From contig NC_017167.1 of the NCBI RefSeq assembly GCF_000219875.1, positions 1,885,572 through 1,949,571 on the forward strand: a stretch of DNA of 64,000 nt, in the 5' to 3' direction. The stretch is from Alicyclobacillus acidocaldarius subsp. acidocaldarius Tc-4-1. Lineage in GTDB: Bacteria; Bacillota; Bacilli; Alicyclobacillales; Alicyclobacillaceae. Shown here in pieces: positions 1 through 8,028 of this stretch. The position numbers and the translations under genes were made by a program. The notes below the pieces were generated by a model. It was not told the origin of the DNA. It worked only from the letters and a program-made list of their open reading frames with translations, and did not search any database. Numbering within the stretch: the stretch's first letter is position 1; each line of letters begins with the position of its first letter.

Positions 1-415
1 GAATGTCTTCGAACAGGGCTTCGAACTTGTCCACCCCGCGCACGAAGACATCGACGCGATTATCTTCCGTATAGACCGCGTAAGCCGTCTTGAGATTCAG
101 CGCGATGAGATCCGCATGGCGCTGTGCGGCCGGTTCCTTGTACAACACATGGCCCGACTCAACCTGCCGGTGCTGGCGCTCCGCGGCGCGCGCCACCCAG
201 GGCGCATTGCGCAGGCGAAACCGGGCCAACCGGTAGCGGCTGATATGTTGTCCAAACAGCACGTACAAGATGAATCCGCCAACTGGAACAAACAACAAAA
301 CCATGAGCCACGCCCACGTGACGGCGGCGTTATGCCGCTCTACGAAAATGATCACGCAGGCCGTGACGAGATCGAGTGCAAAAACGAGCAAGTAGGCGAT
401 GTGCAACCACGGCAT
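1..415 (-). CDS. cls: Cardiolipin synthase, N-terminal part (runs off the window)
   Basis: The visible 138 residues have two N-terminal membrane helices (about 3-25 and 33-53) with the segment FVERHNAAVTWAWLMVLLF, typical of the PLDc_N region of bacterial cardiolipin synthases. A basic stretch follows (RYRLARFRLRN) and then the start of the first phospholipase-D-like domain. The HKD motifs lie beyond the window. The enzyme condenses phosphatidylglycerol molecules to cardiolipin at the membrane. The ATG at 415 has a GGAG seven bases upstream; an in-frame ATG at 436 has no ribosome binding site and is less likely. Identification rests on the N-terminal domain only. Confidence 0.82.
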   Translation of the reverse strand, partial: MPWLHIAYLLVFALDLVTACVIIFVERHNAAVTWAWLMVLLFVPVGGFILYVLFGQHISRYRLARFRLRNAPWVARAAERQHRQVESGHVLYKEPAAQRHADLIALNLKTAYAVYTEDNRVDVFVRGVDKFEALFEDI

Positions 416-455
416 GTTGGGTCTCCATTCCGGCATGGCGCCAGGCGCGGGCGCG

Positions 456-560
456 TCACGGCCGCGCCCGCAGCACCGGCCAGACGAGCGGCGCAAACGC
501 GATACAAAACGCCGCAATGGCCATCCATTTGAGATATGCTTGATCCGCGGGATACGTCAT
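456..560 (-). CDS. Small single-pass membrane protein, 34 aa
   Basis: A short reading frame immediately upstream of cls and in the same direction. It starts at an ATG preceded by a strong GGAGGTG with correct spacing. The product has a polar N-terminus (MTYPADQAYLKW), one hydrophobic helix (about residues 13-31) and a basic tail (RARP). I recognise no family. The ribosome binding site and the membrane-helix composition make translation likely. It may be co-transcribed with cls, whose start is 41 bases further on. Confidence 0.5.
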   Translation of the reverse strand: MTYPADQAYLKWMAIAAFCIAFAPLVWPVLRARP

Positions 561-642
561 ATCGGGCACCTCCAACCGCGTCTGTGCTATAGCGTATGCG
601 CGATCGCCCGTCTCCGACGTTCCCAGAGAGGAGTGAACACCT

Positions 643-966
643 GTGAACGGTTGGTTCTTGGCGGCTGCCATAGCGTCCGAGGTGTTGGCGACTTCGATGC
701 TCAAATTGACACACGGATTCTCACGCCTCTGGCCTTCGCTGGCCGTGGTCCTGGGCTACGCGCTCTCCTTCTACGCGCTCTCGCAGGCGCTTCGAACCAT
801 TCCCATTGGCGTGGCGTACGCCATCTGGTCCGGCGTCGGCACCGCGGCCATCGCGGCGATTGGCGCCGTTGCCTACAGGCAACCTATCACGCCGCTGATG
901 GGTTTAGGCATCGGGCTCATTGTGGCGGGCGTGGTGATCTTGAACCTTCATCGCCCACTCCATTGA
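643..966 (+). CDS. SMR-family multidrug efflux protein (EmrE/QacC-like)
   Basis: The 107-residue protein has four transmembrane helices and the SMR layout: a membrane-embedded acidic residue in the first helix (IASEVLATSMLKLTHGF) and the helix 2-3 segment IPIGVAYAIWSGVGTA. Such proteins form dimers that exchange cationic drugs for protons. The GTG start follows GAGAGGAG. The helix-1 signature is closer to Qac/EmrE than to guanidinium exporters, but substrate cannot be fixed from sequence. The 3' end overlaps the convergent cation transporter by about 50 bases. Confidence 0.85.
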   Translation: MNGWFLAAAIASEVLATSMLKLTHGFSRLWPSLAVVLGYALSFYALSQALRTIPIGVAYAIWSGVGTAAIAAIGAVAYRQPITPLMGLGIGLIVAGVVILNLHRPLH

Positions 967-1948
967 CCTCGCCGTGGCGCATCTCCTGGTGCGCCTGAGC
1001 GCAGAACACGCTCGGCTCGTGAGGATGATCCTCGTCTTCCACCTGAACGGTGACGTGCCCGATATTGAGGTGGCGCAGCCGGTGTTCAATTTCCCGGATC
1101 ACGCCCTGCGTTTCGGATACCGTCGTGACACCGTCCATCTCCACATGGCACGAGAGCGCATTGCGCCCGTTCGCGATGGACCAGATGTGAAGGTCGTGCA
1201 CGCCCCGCACGCCTTCCACCGTCAGGATGGCGTTCACGACGTCTCGGGCATTCACGTCGGCCGGCGCCCCCTCCATCAGAATGCGCGTGGCGCGTCCCGC
1301 GAGCCGGATGGCGCCATAGGCGATGGCCAGCGCGATGGCCACGCTCAGAATGGGATCGATGGGCTCCCAGTGCGTCCAGGCGATCACGGCGCCCGCCGCG
1401 ATGACCCCAAGCGAAGCCGCCATATCGCCCAGCATGTGCAGCACGGCGCTCTGCACGTTGAGATTGTCCTCGCCGCGCATCGCGACGGCCATACCGAGAT
1501 TCACGATAACGCCGACCAAAGCGCTAAGCGACATCCACAGCGGTTCAATCGGCCGAGGGTGCTGTAGCCGGTTCCAGGCTTCCACCATCACCCAAACAGT
1601 GACGCCGAGCAGGAGCAGCGCGTTCAACAGCGCGGCCAGAATGCCAGCGCGATGATAGCCAAACGTCATGCGCGCATCGGACGGCCGCTCTGCCTGTCGA
1701 AGCGCGTACCACGAAAGTCCGAGCGCGGCCATGTCCGTGAGCACGTGGCCTGCGTCCGACAGAAGGGCCAAACTGCCGGACACCACTCCACCGAGAACTT
1801 CCGCGAGAAACACCAGCGCCGTCAACCAGAACGCCAGGCGCATCTTGTCGGCCGGCGCGTGCACGTGCAGCCATTCGCCTTCGTGCACGTGCCCGCCACC
1901 ATGCGCGTGATGATGACCGTGCGGATGTTCGTCATACGAATGGGACAT
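917..1948 (-). CDS. czcD: Cation diffusion facilitator (zinc/cobalt/cadmium exporter, CzcD-like)
   Basis: A 343-residue CDF transporter. It begins with a His-rich segment (residues about 2-30, repeated HPHGHHH / HVHEGEWLHVH), followed by six membrane helices with the zinc-site motif LLSDAGHVLTDM in helix 2 and LHMLGDMAAS in helix 5. A cytoplasmic dimerisation domain follows (GVRGVHDLHIWSIANGRNAL). It would export Zn2+ or similar ions by proton antiport, with the His-rich N-terminus likely binding metal. The ATG is chosen because GAGGAG precedes it; a longer frame upstream has no such site. It overlaps the SMR gene tail-to-tail. Confidence 0.9.
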   Translation of the reverse strand: MSHSYDEHPHGHHHAHGGGHVHEGEWLHVHAPADKMRLAFWLTALVFLAEVLGGVVSGSLALLSDAGHVLTDMAALGLSWYALRQAERPSDARMTFGYHRAGILAALLNALLLLGVTVWVMVEAWNRLQHPRPIEPLWMSLSALVGVIVNLGMAVAMRGEDNLNVQSAVLHMLGDMAASLGVIAAGAVIAWTHWEPIDPILSVAIALAIAYGAIRLAGRATRILMEGAPADVNARDVVNAILTVEGVRGVHDLHIWSIANGRNALSCHVEMDGVTTVSETQGVIREIEHRLRHLNIGHVTVQVEDEDHPHEPSVFCAQAHQEMRHGEVNGVGDEGSRSPRPPQ

Positions 1949-2094
1949 CGTTCTTTCTCCTCGTGCGTGGTCCCGCGGCCCGATCCCGCGATCACCTTCA
2001 CGATATTCGTTCCTCGCCGCCCGCGCAATACCGCAGGCCGGGATCGCCTCTCGCACGCAGTGGGGCGGCCCGAAGGCTCGAGCCGCCCGTCCCA

Positions 2095-5000
2095 TCAACA
2101 TTTGCTGTAACCGCACGCCTCACACTCGTAGCATCCGCCTTGGCGAATCAGCGTGTGCTGATGGCACTCCGGACACCAATCCTTCGCGATGGAATACGCC
2201 CTCAGTTCCGACGGCTTCGCGTCGTCGAGCTCGTCCGGCGCAGACGTCGCCGCCTGGCGCGCGGCCATCTGGCGAAGCGGGAACGTCTCGGCGTGCTCGA
2301 TTAAGGCCTTTGCGATGGCGTCCGGCACCGACGTGATGCGCTGCGCGCCAAAGCCCACGGCATTTTGGCCTCCAATGCCGGAGAAGTGTTTCACCAACTC
2401 CGCCTCGCGGTTGGGGTTGTTCGACTCGCGCAGGTACAGCGTGATGGCCCGGCCGAGCGCCTCGTTGGCCGCGTACACGTCCGATCCGGCCTTGCCGACG
2501 TTGACAAACACCTCGGTGGCCATGTGCGTGTCCGGATCGTCGTTGATCGTGATAAACGCCTTGCCGAGCGGGGTCTCCTTGCGGTACGTCGCACCATAGA
2601 GCACGTCGGGGCGCCGGCGCTTCACGTACCCACCCGGAGCAGGAGCAGCCTGGACTGGTTGTGCCGCCTTTTCGGGTGTCTCCGAAGTTGCCGCGCCCTT
2701 CGCTTCCTGGCCATCGCCCGTTTCGTCGTCCTTCTTCAGCGACAGTACCTGCTCGCTGCGCGATCCGTCCCGGTAGATGGTGATGCCCTTGCAGCCGAGC
2801 TCGTAGGCGAGATCGTACAATTTCACCGTGTCTTCCACCGTGTACGAGTTCGGCGCGTTGCACGTCTTGGAGATGGAACTGTCGATCCATCGCTGCAGCG
2901 CGGCCTGCACGCGCACGTGCTCCTCTGGCGTGAGCTCCATCGCGGTGACGAAGTAGGGCGGCAGGCTCTCCTCGTTCGGATGTGCGCGCCGGTATTCCTC
3001 GACGATCGACGCGTGTTCCTCGAACAAACCGAGGCGAGAGTTGCGGAAGTACGACCACGCGTAGTATGGCTCGCACCCCGTCGAACAGCCGACCATCGTG
3101 CCCGTCGTGCCGGTCGGCGCAATGGTCATGGTCGTGACATTACGCACGCCATGTTTGCGGATGGCGTCGACCACGTGCGGGCGCTCCGCCGCCATGTGGC
3201 GCATGAAGCCGGATTGCAGGAACTTGTCCGCGTCGAACTTCGGAAACGGCCCGTACTCCTTCGCCAGCTCGACGGACTCGAGATACGCCCACTCCGCCAT
3301 GAGCCCCATCAGCACGTCAATCAGCTTGACACTTTCCTCCGAGCCGTAGCGAATGCCGCAGTAGAGCATCAGATCGTGCAGTCCCATGATGCCAAGCCCC
3401 ACGCGGCGTTCGGACATCTGGTTCTGCCGGTTTTCTTCGAACGGATAGTAGGTCGCATCGATCACGGCGTCCTGAAACCGAATCCCCCAGCGCGTCGTGC
3501 GCTCGAGCTCCTCCCAGCGGATGTGATGCAGGAGAAACTCGGCCTCGTCCGCCGGGAACTTCTCGAGAAGGCGGGATCGCACATAAGCCTCGCGCTCGGG
3601 ATCGGAGAATTCGGTCCGAACGCCGCTGTCGCGAAAACCATTGGCAAATCGAGCTAGAACAACCGCTCCGAGGTTGCAGATCCCATAGGGCGGAAGCGGC
3701 TGCTCCCCACACGGATTGGTGGCGACGAGCGGGTTGAAATACCACGAGTTGCTCATCGCGTTGGCTCGACCCAAAAAGACGACGCCCGGCTCGGCGGATT
3801 TCCATGCCGACTCACAGATGTCGCGCCACAGCTTCGCGGCGGAGACCGTTTCTGTCACCTCAAAAGGCTTGCCTTCTTCGATCCAGCGCCCGAAGTCTCC
3901 ATCGAACGCCTCGCGGTACGACGCCGGGACAAATCCGAGCTGCCACGACTCGCCACGGCGTTTCGCCTCCATGAACTCCTCGGACACGCCCACGCTGATG
4001 TTGGCTCCCGTGATGACGCCGTCCACCTGCTTCGCGCGAATGAACTTGGGCAGATCAGCGTGGCGGTCGTTCAAGATGAGCATCAAGGCGCCGCGGCGGG
4101 AACCGCCCTGAAGCGTGAGCTGACAGCCCACGCTCATAATCTCTCCGACGCCCACGGGGCCAAAGCCTTCGCCGAACACCTGGTTCCCCTTGTCGTACAG
4201 AAGCCCCCACGAGTACGCGCCGGACGACCGCCCGTTCACACCGCGGACATAGCTATAGCGCGGGCGAAGCGACGACAGGACGAGCGACACGCGCTTGCCG
4301 TCCCGCATCGCCTCCCACATGTCCCCGAGGGTTCTCGCGATGGTGCTGCGGCTGTCCCCAGGGCTTAGGCAGAATCCGACGGCCTGCGGCACCAGGTGCG
4401 CGTCGGAAGCCAGGATCTTCTCCATGAGCTCGCGCGCACGGATGCGCCCGTGCTCTTCGACGGGAAGACCTTGGCGCAACCACGCGTCGAGATCGCCCGT
4501 CCATTTGTCGTCATACCCCTCCACCGACGTGTCCGGAAACCGAAACACCCACTCGTCGTCCTCTTCCACGGCGCGCCAAAACGCGGCGTCGGCGCGGACG
4601 AGCTTCGTGGAATGAGGGTACTCAGTCTCCAGAAAGTCGGCGAGATCGGGATGCCAGGCGTCTAGGACCAGCATGAGTTCTGTCTTCCGGGACGCCCTGC
4701 TGACGGGAATCAGGGTGCCCTGAGGTGGGATGCGAGACAGGTTCATGCCCACGCCGCCGCTCCGCGCCTGGATTTCGAGCGTCTGGCCAAACGATTCCGC
4801 GTAGTCGCGAAGGTCGGGGCCCACGTTTGGAATCACAAAGCAGTTGTAGCTCGTCACCTGCATGCCCGTTCCCAGCGACGCGTTGATACGCCCGCCTGGG
4901 ACGTAGCGCCAACCCTTCTGAAGCTCGTAAAACGCCTCTTCCCACACCTCCGGCTGGCGCGTGACCGCAGCAGCGCCCCGAGCGACACGCCGCCACATCT

Positions 5001-5298
5001 GCCGAGGTGAGGTTTCGAGCAGCACGTCCACTTGGCTTGCCGGCAAGTCCACGAGCGAACCATCCCGGAGCTCCACCGTGACCTGGTCCGCATCGCGATC
5101 CACCGCCTTCACGCGCGCAAGCTCGTGGTAGGCGCGCTTCTTGTCCAACACGGCGACGACGAGCGCTCCTGGCGCCAAAGCTTCCTTGCGGATGTCTTTC
5201 AGCAAATACCGGTCGGCGACGATCTTTTCACCAGTCGGTCCCAGGTAATCGTCGTCGTTCAGGTCCAGCATAGGCCTCTCCCGTTGTTCGATGGCCAT
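2095..5298 (-). CDS. nrdJ: Adenosylcobalamin-dependent (class II) ribonucleotide reductase
   Basis: A 1067-residue reductase converting ribonucleotides to deoxyribonucleotides. Visible elements are the first active-site cysteine region TSYNCFVIP (about 152), the NPCGEQPLPPYGICNLG motif (about 528) and the APTGTTGTMVGCSTGCEP motif (about 731). A Pro/Ala/Gln-rich linker near 900 is followed by a C-terminal domain ending in the cysteine-rich tail CYECEACGYSKC, which would carry the redox-active pair. The ATG has AGGAGG at ideal spacing. It lies 12 bases behind nrdR, so the two form an operon. A GC hairpin follows the stop (2063-2088) but lacks a T-run. Confidence 0.95.
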   Translation of the reverse strand: MAIEQRERPMLDLNDDDYLGPTGEKIVADRYLLKDIRKEALAPGALVVAVLDKKRAYHELARVKAVDRDADQVTVELRDGSLVDLPASQVDVLLETSPRQMWRRVARGAAAVTRQPEVWEEAFYELQKGWRYVPGGRINASLGTGMQVTSYNCFVIPNVGPDLRDYAESFGQTLEIQARSGGVGMNLSRIPPQGTLIPVSRASRKTELMLVLDAWHPDLADFLETEYPHSTKLVRADAAFWRAVEEDDEWVFRFPDTSVEGYDDKWTGDLDAWLRQGLPVEEHGRIRARELMEKILASDAHLVPQAVGFCLSPGDSRSTIARTLGDMWEAMRDGKRVSLVLSSLRPRYSYVRGVNGRSSGAYSWGLLYDKGNQVFGEGFGPVGVGEIMSVGCQLTLQGGSRRGALMLILNDRHADLPKFIRAKQVDGVITGANISVGVSEEFMEAKRRGESWQLGFVPASYREAFDGDFGRWIEEGKPFEVTETVSAAKLWRDICESAWKSAEPGVVFLGRANAMSNSWYFNPLVATNPCGEQPLPPYGICNLGAVVLARFANGFRDSGVRTEFSDPEREAYVRSRLLEKFPADEAEFLLHHIRWEELERTTRWGIRFQDAVIDATYYPFEENRQNQMSERRVGLGIMGLHDLMLYCGIRYGSEESVKLIDVLMGLMAEWAYLESVELAKEYGPFPKFDADKFLQSGFMRHMAAERPHVVDAIRKHGVRNVTTMTIAPTGTTGTMVGCSTGCEPYYAWSYFRNSRLGLFEEHASIVEEYRRAHPNEESLPPYFVTAMELTPEEHVRVQAALQRWIDSSISKTCNAPNSYTVEDTVKLYDLAYELGCKGITIYRDGSRSEQVLSLKKDDETGDGQEAKGAATSETPEKAAQPVQAAPAPGGYVKRRRPDVLYGATYRKETPLGKAFITINDDPDTHMATEVFVNVGKAGSDVYAANEALGRAITLYLRESNNPNREAELVKHFSGIGGQNAVGFGAQRITSVPDAIAKALIEHAETFPLRQMAARQAATSAPDELDDAKPSELRAYSIAKDWCPECHQHTLIRQGGCYECEACGYSKC

Positions 5299-5310
5299 TC
5301 GAATCCTCCT

Positions 5311-5841
5311 CTATCCTCGCGCGAACGACGTTCCGTCGCCGGAGGGCTTGTCCGCCTGCGCCGGCCGTTCCGCCGCGCGCGCCCGATCACCGATGAGCGC
5401 AAGCACTTCCTTCAGCAGCGTCTCGACATCGCGAAACTCCCGATACACGCTCGCGAATCGGACGTACGCCACGCCGTCGAGCTCCCGCAGCGCATCCATC
5501 ACGCGCTCCCCGATGACCGAAGACGGCACTTCGCGTTCGTACTCGAGCCGCAGCTTTCGCTCGATCTCGTCGCACACCGCCTCCAGCGTCTCCGCAGGGA
5601 TAGGGCGCTTTTCACACGCCTTCATGATGCCGCGGTAAAGCTTGTCGCGGGAAAACTCCTCCCGCTTCTGATCCTTTTTCACGACCATGAGCGGCCGCTG
5701 CTCCACCCGCTCATAGGTGGTAAAACGCCGCCCGCAGGCCTCATGAATGCACTCGCGCCGCCTGCGGATGGTCGTCCCGTCCTCGCCAGGCCTCGACTCG
5801 ATGACGCGCGTGTTGTCCGCTCCGCAATACGGACATTTCAT
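5311..5841 (-). CDS. nrdR: Transcriptional repressor NrdR
   Basis: The 176-residue regulator starts with a zinc ribbon (MKCPYCGADNTRVIESR, second Cys pair in ECIHEACGRRFTTYE), followed by an ATP-cone domain (about 49-139, VVKKDQKREEFSRDKL onward). NrdR senses ATP/dATP and represses ribonucleotide reductase genes through NrdR boxes. It is the first gene of the nrdR-nrdJ operon, and two NrdR boxes lie in its own promoter region, so autoregulation is expected. The C-terminus carries an extra hydrophilic extension of about 20 residues. The start at 5841 opens the universal MKCPYC sequence and has GGGGGTGAG upstream. Confidence 0.96.
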   Translation of the reverse strand: MKCPYCGADNTRVIESRPGEDGTTIRRRRECIHEACGRRFTTYERVEQRPLMVVKKDQKREEFSRDKLYRGIMKACEKRPIPAETLEAVCDEIERKLRLEYEREVPSSVIGERVMDALRELDGVAYVRFASVYREFRDVETLLKEVLALIGDRARAAERPAQADKPSGDGTSFARG

Positions 5842-5902
5842 GCTGCTCACCCCCGTGCGCACCGGGCACTTCGCGGAATCCGCCGCAGATGACAAGCCTT
5901 CC

Positions 5903-5967
5903 GTCCTATATGTAGTGTCAGAAACTCGAGTCACCGCGATTATAAACACTATATCTGCGAGAAACAA
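5903..5967 (-). promoter_or_regulatory. nrdR-nrdJ promoter with two NrdR boxes
   Basis: On the minus strand, TTGTTT (5967-5962) is separated by 17 bases from TATAAT (5944-5939), a near-consensus sigma-A promoter. One NrdR-box-like 16-mer, ACACTATATCTGCGAG on the plus strand (5946-5961), fills the spacer. A second, GTCCTATATGTAGTGT (5903-5918), lies downstream of the -10. Both match the core of the known box (ACACTATATNTAGTGT type). Centre-to-centre spacing is 43 bases, about four helical turns. Confidence 0.8.
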
Positions 5968-6007
5968 GGGTCCAAGCGTTGAACTTCGGCGAGGATCCTT
6001 GGCGGTT

Positions 6008-6868
6008 TCAATGGTGCGGAAGAAGCGACGCCACGGAGTCGACCGTCCACTCAGGGGAATGCGCCGAATCCAGCTCGCCTTCCAAGCCGGACCTGACCCA
6101 CACCGTCGCAAGGCCTGCCGCCCTCCCCGCCGCCACGTCCGTCTCCACGTTGTCGCCGACGATGACGACTTCCTCTCGACGAAGATGGAACCGGTGGAGC
6201 GCATAGTCGACAAACGACGGATCCGGCTTCCCTGTCACGAATACCTCGGCCGATGAAGCGGTCTGCACAAACGCGCCGAGCGCTCCATTGCCAGGCATGA
6301 AACCGTCCTCGACGGGTAGCCGTCGGTCCGGATTCGTCAGAACCATCCAGCCAACGCGATGCGCGACGCGGGCGAGAAGTGCAAGGTCGCCGTAGCAGGC
6401 GTCCGGTGCGAGCCCCACAGCGACGGCAACGGCACGATTCACCCACGCTGCCCGCAGTTCGTCCGCCCGAGCCCTTCGCGGCTCCAACCCTTCATCCCGG
6501 AGAGCCTCTTCCAAACCGGGGCCGCCGACAAATGCGACCATGGGCGGTTCGCCTTGACATTCGGCGGACGTCCGTTGACGAATCAGGAAGGCAGCCGCCT
6601 GGGCGGAGGTAGCCACTTCCTCAGGATGGGCGCCGATGCCGAGATCGCGCAAAAACGCGGCGACCTGAACAGGCGTTCTCGACGAGTTGTTGGTAAAAAA
6701 GATGGGTTGAATGCCCCGCGAGCGAAGGGTGCGAACAAACTCGGGAGCCCCCTCGATCACGGCTCGCCCGCGAAACAAGGTGCCGTCGAGGTCCAGGAGC
6801 GCGCCTTTGAACCCCGAATTCCAGAATGCTTCAGGAGACATCTCCCCTGGCAATGACGCACGAGACAT
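6008..6868 (-). CDS. HAD-superfamily IIA phosphatase (NagD/p-nitrophenylphosphatase type)
   Basis: The 286-residue protein carries HAD motif I as DLDGTLFRG (26-30 is DLDGT), motif II as FFTNNSSR (58-62), the lysine motif in VTGKPDPSF, and motif III as IVGDNVETDVAAG. The C2a-type cap between motifs II and III places it with NagD/AraL-like sugar-phosphate or nucleotide phosphatases. The substrate cannot be predicted. GAGGAGGG precedes the start. It ends just upstream of the nrdR promoter, so it is probably a separate transcription unit. Confidence 0.85.
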   Translation of the reverse strand: MSRASLPGEMSPEAFWNSGFKGALLDLDGTLFRGRAVIEGAPEFVRTLRSRGIQPIFFTNNSSRTPVQVAAFLRDLGIGAHPEEVATSAQAAAFLIRQRTSAECQGEPPMVAFVGGPGLEEALRDEGLEPRRARADELRAAWVNRAVAVAVGLAPDACYGDLALLARVAHRVGWMVLTNPDRRLPVEDGFMPGNGALGAFVQTASSAEVFVTGKPDPSFVDYALHRFHLRREEVVIVGDNVETDVAAGRAAGLATVWVRSGLEGELDSAHSPEWTVDSVASLLPHH

Positions 6869-6948
6869 CCCAGTCCCTCCTCGTATGAATTGATTTAGAC
6901 CAAGCTCTTACGTCAACTACAAACACGCAGGGTTCAAGGGTTGAGTCG

Positions 6949-6963
6949 CTGGGGTATCCCCAG
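6949..6963. repeat. Perfect palindrome CTGGGG-TAT-CCCCAG
   Basis: A six-base inverted repeat with a three-base centre in the 291-base divergent region between the HAD gene and the MBL-fold gene. There is no T-run on either side, so it is more like an operator than a terminator. No regulator is known for it. Confidence 0.35.
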
Positions 6964-7097
6964 AGACAATGACCTTAAGCGTAGGGTCCGGGGCAGTTCT
7001 GGTTCCTCCTGTCGTCACCGCCTGGGTGAACTTCTCGCAAAGACTGTCTTTGCCAGCCGAACAGCAGATCGAGTGTACCACACGATGGGGTGACAAA

Positions 7098-7126
7098 TTG
7101 ACCCGCCTCGAACAAACTTTTAACAT
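7098..7126 (+). promoter_or_regulatory. Putative sigma-A promoter for the MBL-fold/glycosyltransferase operon
   Basis: TTGACC, a 17-base spacer and TAACAT, about 20 bases before the ribosome binding site CGGAGGGG of the next gene. The fit is good in both hexamers and spacing. Confidence 0.55.
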
Positions 7127-7159
7127 GAAACTGATTGTCGCAGAGACGGAGGGGTCGAC

Positions 7160-8020
7160 TTGGCGAATGCAGGGCCATGGGAGCGCGTACTCCCCGGCGT
7201 GTGGTGTATGCGCGTTGCGTATCCGAACGTACTGCCGTACGGAACCGTCAATTTGTATGTGATCGAGGACGGCGGCGAGGCCGTGATCGTCGACGGAGGC
7301 GTCACCGATGGAAATCTCGACCTCGTGATGGCGCACCTTCTGCAACTCGGCATCCAGCGCGTTGCCGCGATCATCGCGACACACTACCACGTCGACCACA
7401 CGGCTGGCATTCCGGCGCTCAAGGCGCGTCTGGCTGCCCCCGCATTCATGCACCCTTTGGACATTTCTGCGTTCGACGTCAAGTTTCCGCATGGAGCTGG
7501 CACTTTTGAACCGTGCCCAGAGCGCCTGCGCGCAGGACATCGCGAGCTCTACATCATCCACCAGCCGGGGCACACCCACGGTCACCTTCACCTGTGGCTC
7601 CCCGACGCCAAGGCGCTCTTTGTCGGCGATCACTTGGTGGAAGAGGGATCCGTTTGGGTGGGGCCGCCGGACGGGCACATGGCGGATTACTACCGCGCAC
7701 TGCAAGCCGTGATGGCGTCAGACGCGGAAGTGGCGCTCCCGGGACACGGGCCCGCCATCTGGCACCCGCAGCTCGCGGCGGAGCGGTTGTACAAGCGGCG
7801 CCAGATGCGAGAGGAGCAACTGTTGGCGATTCTGGCCGGCGGCCCAAAGACGCTGGCCGAACTCACGGCCGCCCTGTACCAAGGCGCCGATTCGCGCGCC
7901 TGGCCGTTCGCGCGTCACACGGTGATGGCGCACCTGGAGCACCTCGAAGAGCGCGGCGCTGTGCGCAAGGCGATGTCCTCCACGGACTGGATCATGCGAT
8001 ATGCACGCACTGAGGAGTGA
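7160..8020 (+). CDS. Metallo-beta-lactamase-fold hydrolase
   Basis: A 286-residue MBL-fold protein with the metal motif THYHVDH (74-80), later ligands in HQPGHTHGHL and LFVGDHLVEEG, and a terminal LPGHGP. The C-terminal 80 residues form a helical, winged-helix-like domain (TLAELTAALYQ ... TVMAHLEHLEERG), as in the LACTB2-type branch. The TTG start is supported by CGGAGGGG five bases upstream and by family alignment at the N-terminus. The substrate is unknown. The stop codon abuts the next glycosyltransferase gene, suggesting co-transcription. Confidence 0.82.
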   Translation: MANAGPWERVLPGVWCMRVAYPNVLPYGTVNLYVIEDGGEAVIVDGGVTDGNLDLVMAHLLQLGIQRVAAIIATHYHVDHTAGIPALKARLAAPAFMHPLDISAFDVKFPHGAGTFEPCPERLRAGHRELYIIHQPGHTHGHLHLWLPDAKALFVGDHLVEEGSVWVGPPDGHMADYYRALQAVMASDAEVALPGHGPAIWHPQLAAERLYKRRQMREEQLLAILAGGPKTLAELTAALYQGADSRAWPFARHTVMAHLEHLEERGAVRKAMSSTDWIMRYARTEE

Positions 8021-8028
8021 ACCCACCC

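Noticed and set aside
561-642. Guanidine riboswitch upstream of the SMR gene
   Set aside because: The 82-base divergent region lacks paired ACGR-loop hairpins, and the protein looks like a drug exporter rather than a guanidinium exporter.
2063-2088. GC hairpin after nrdJ as a terminator
   Set aside because: The stem is good (GGGCGGC/GCCGCCC) but no T-run follows, so it is not listed as a feature.
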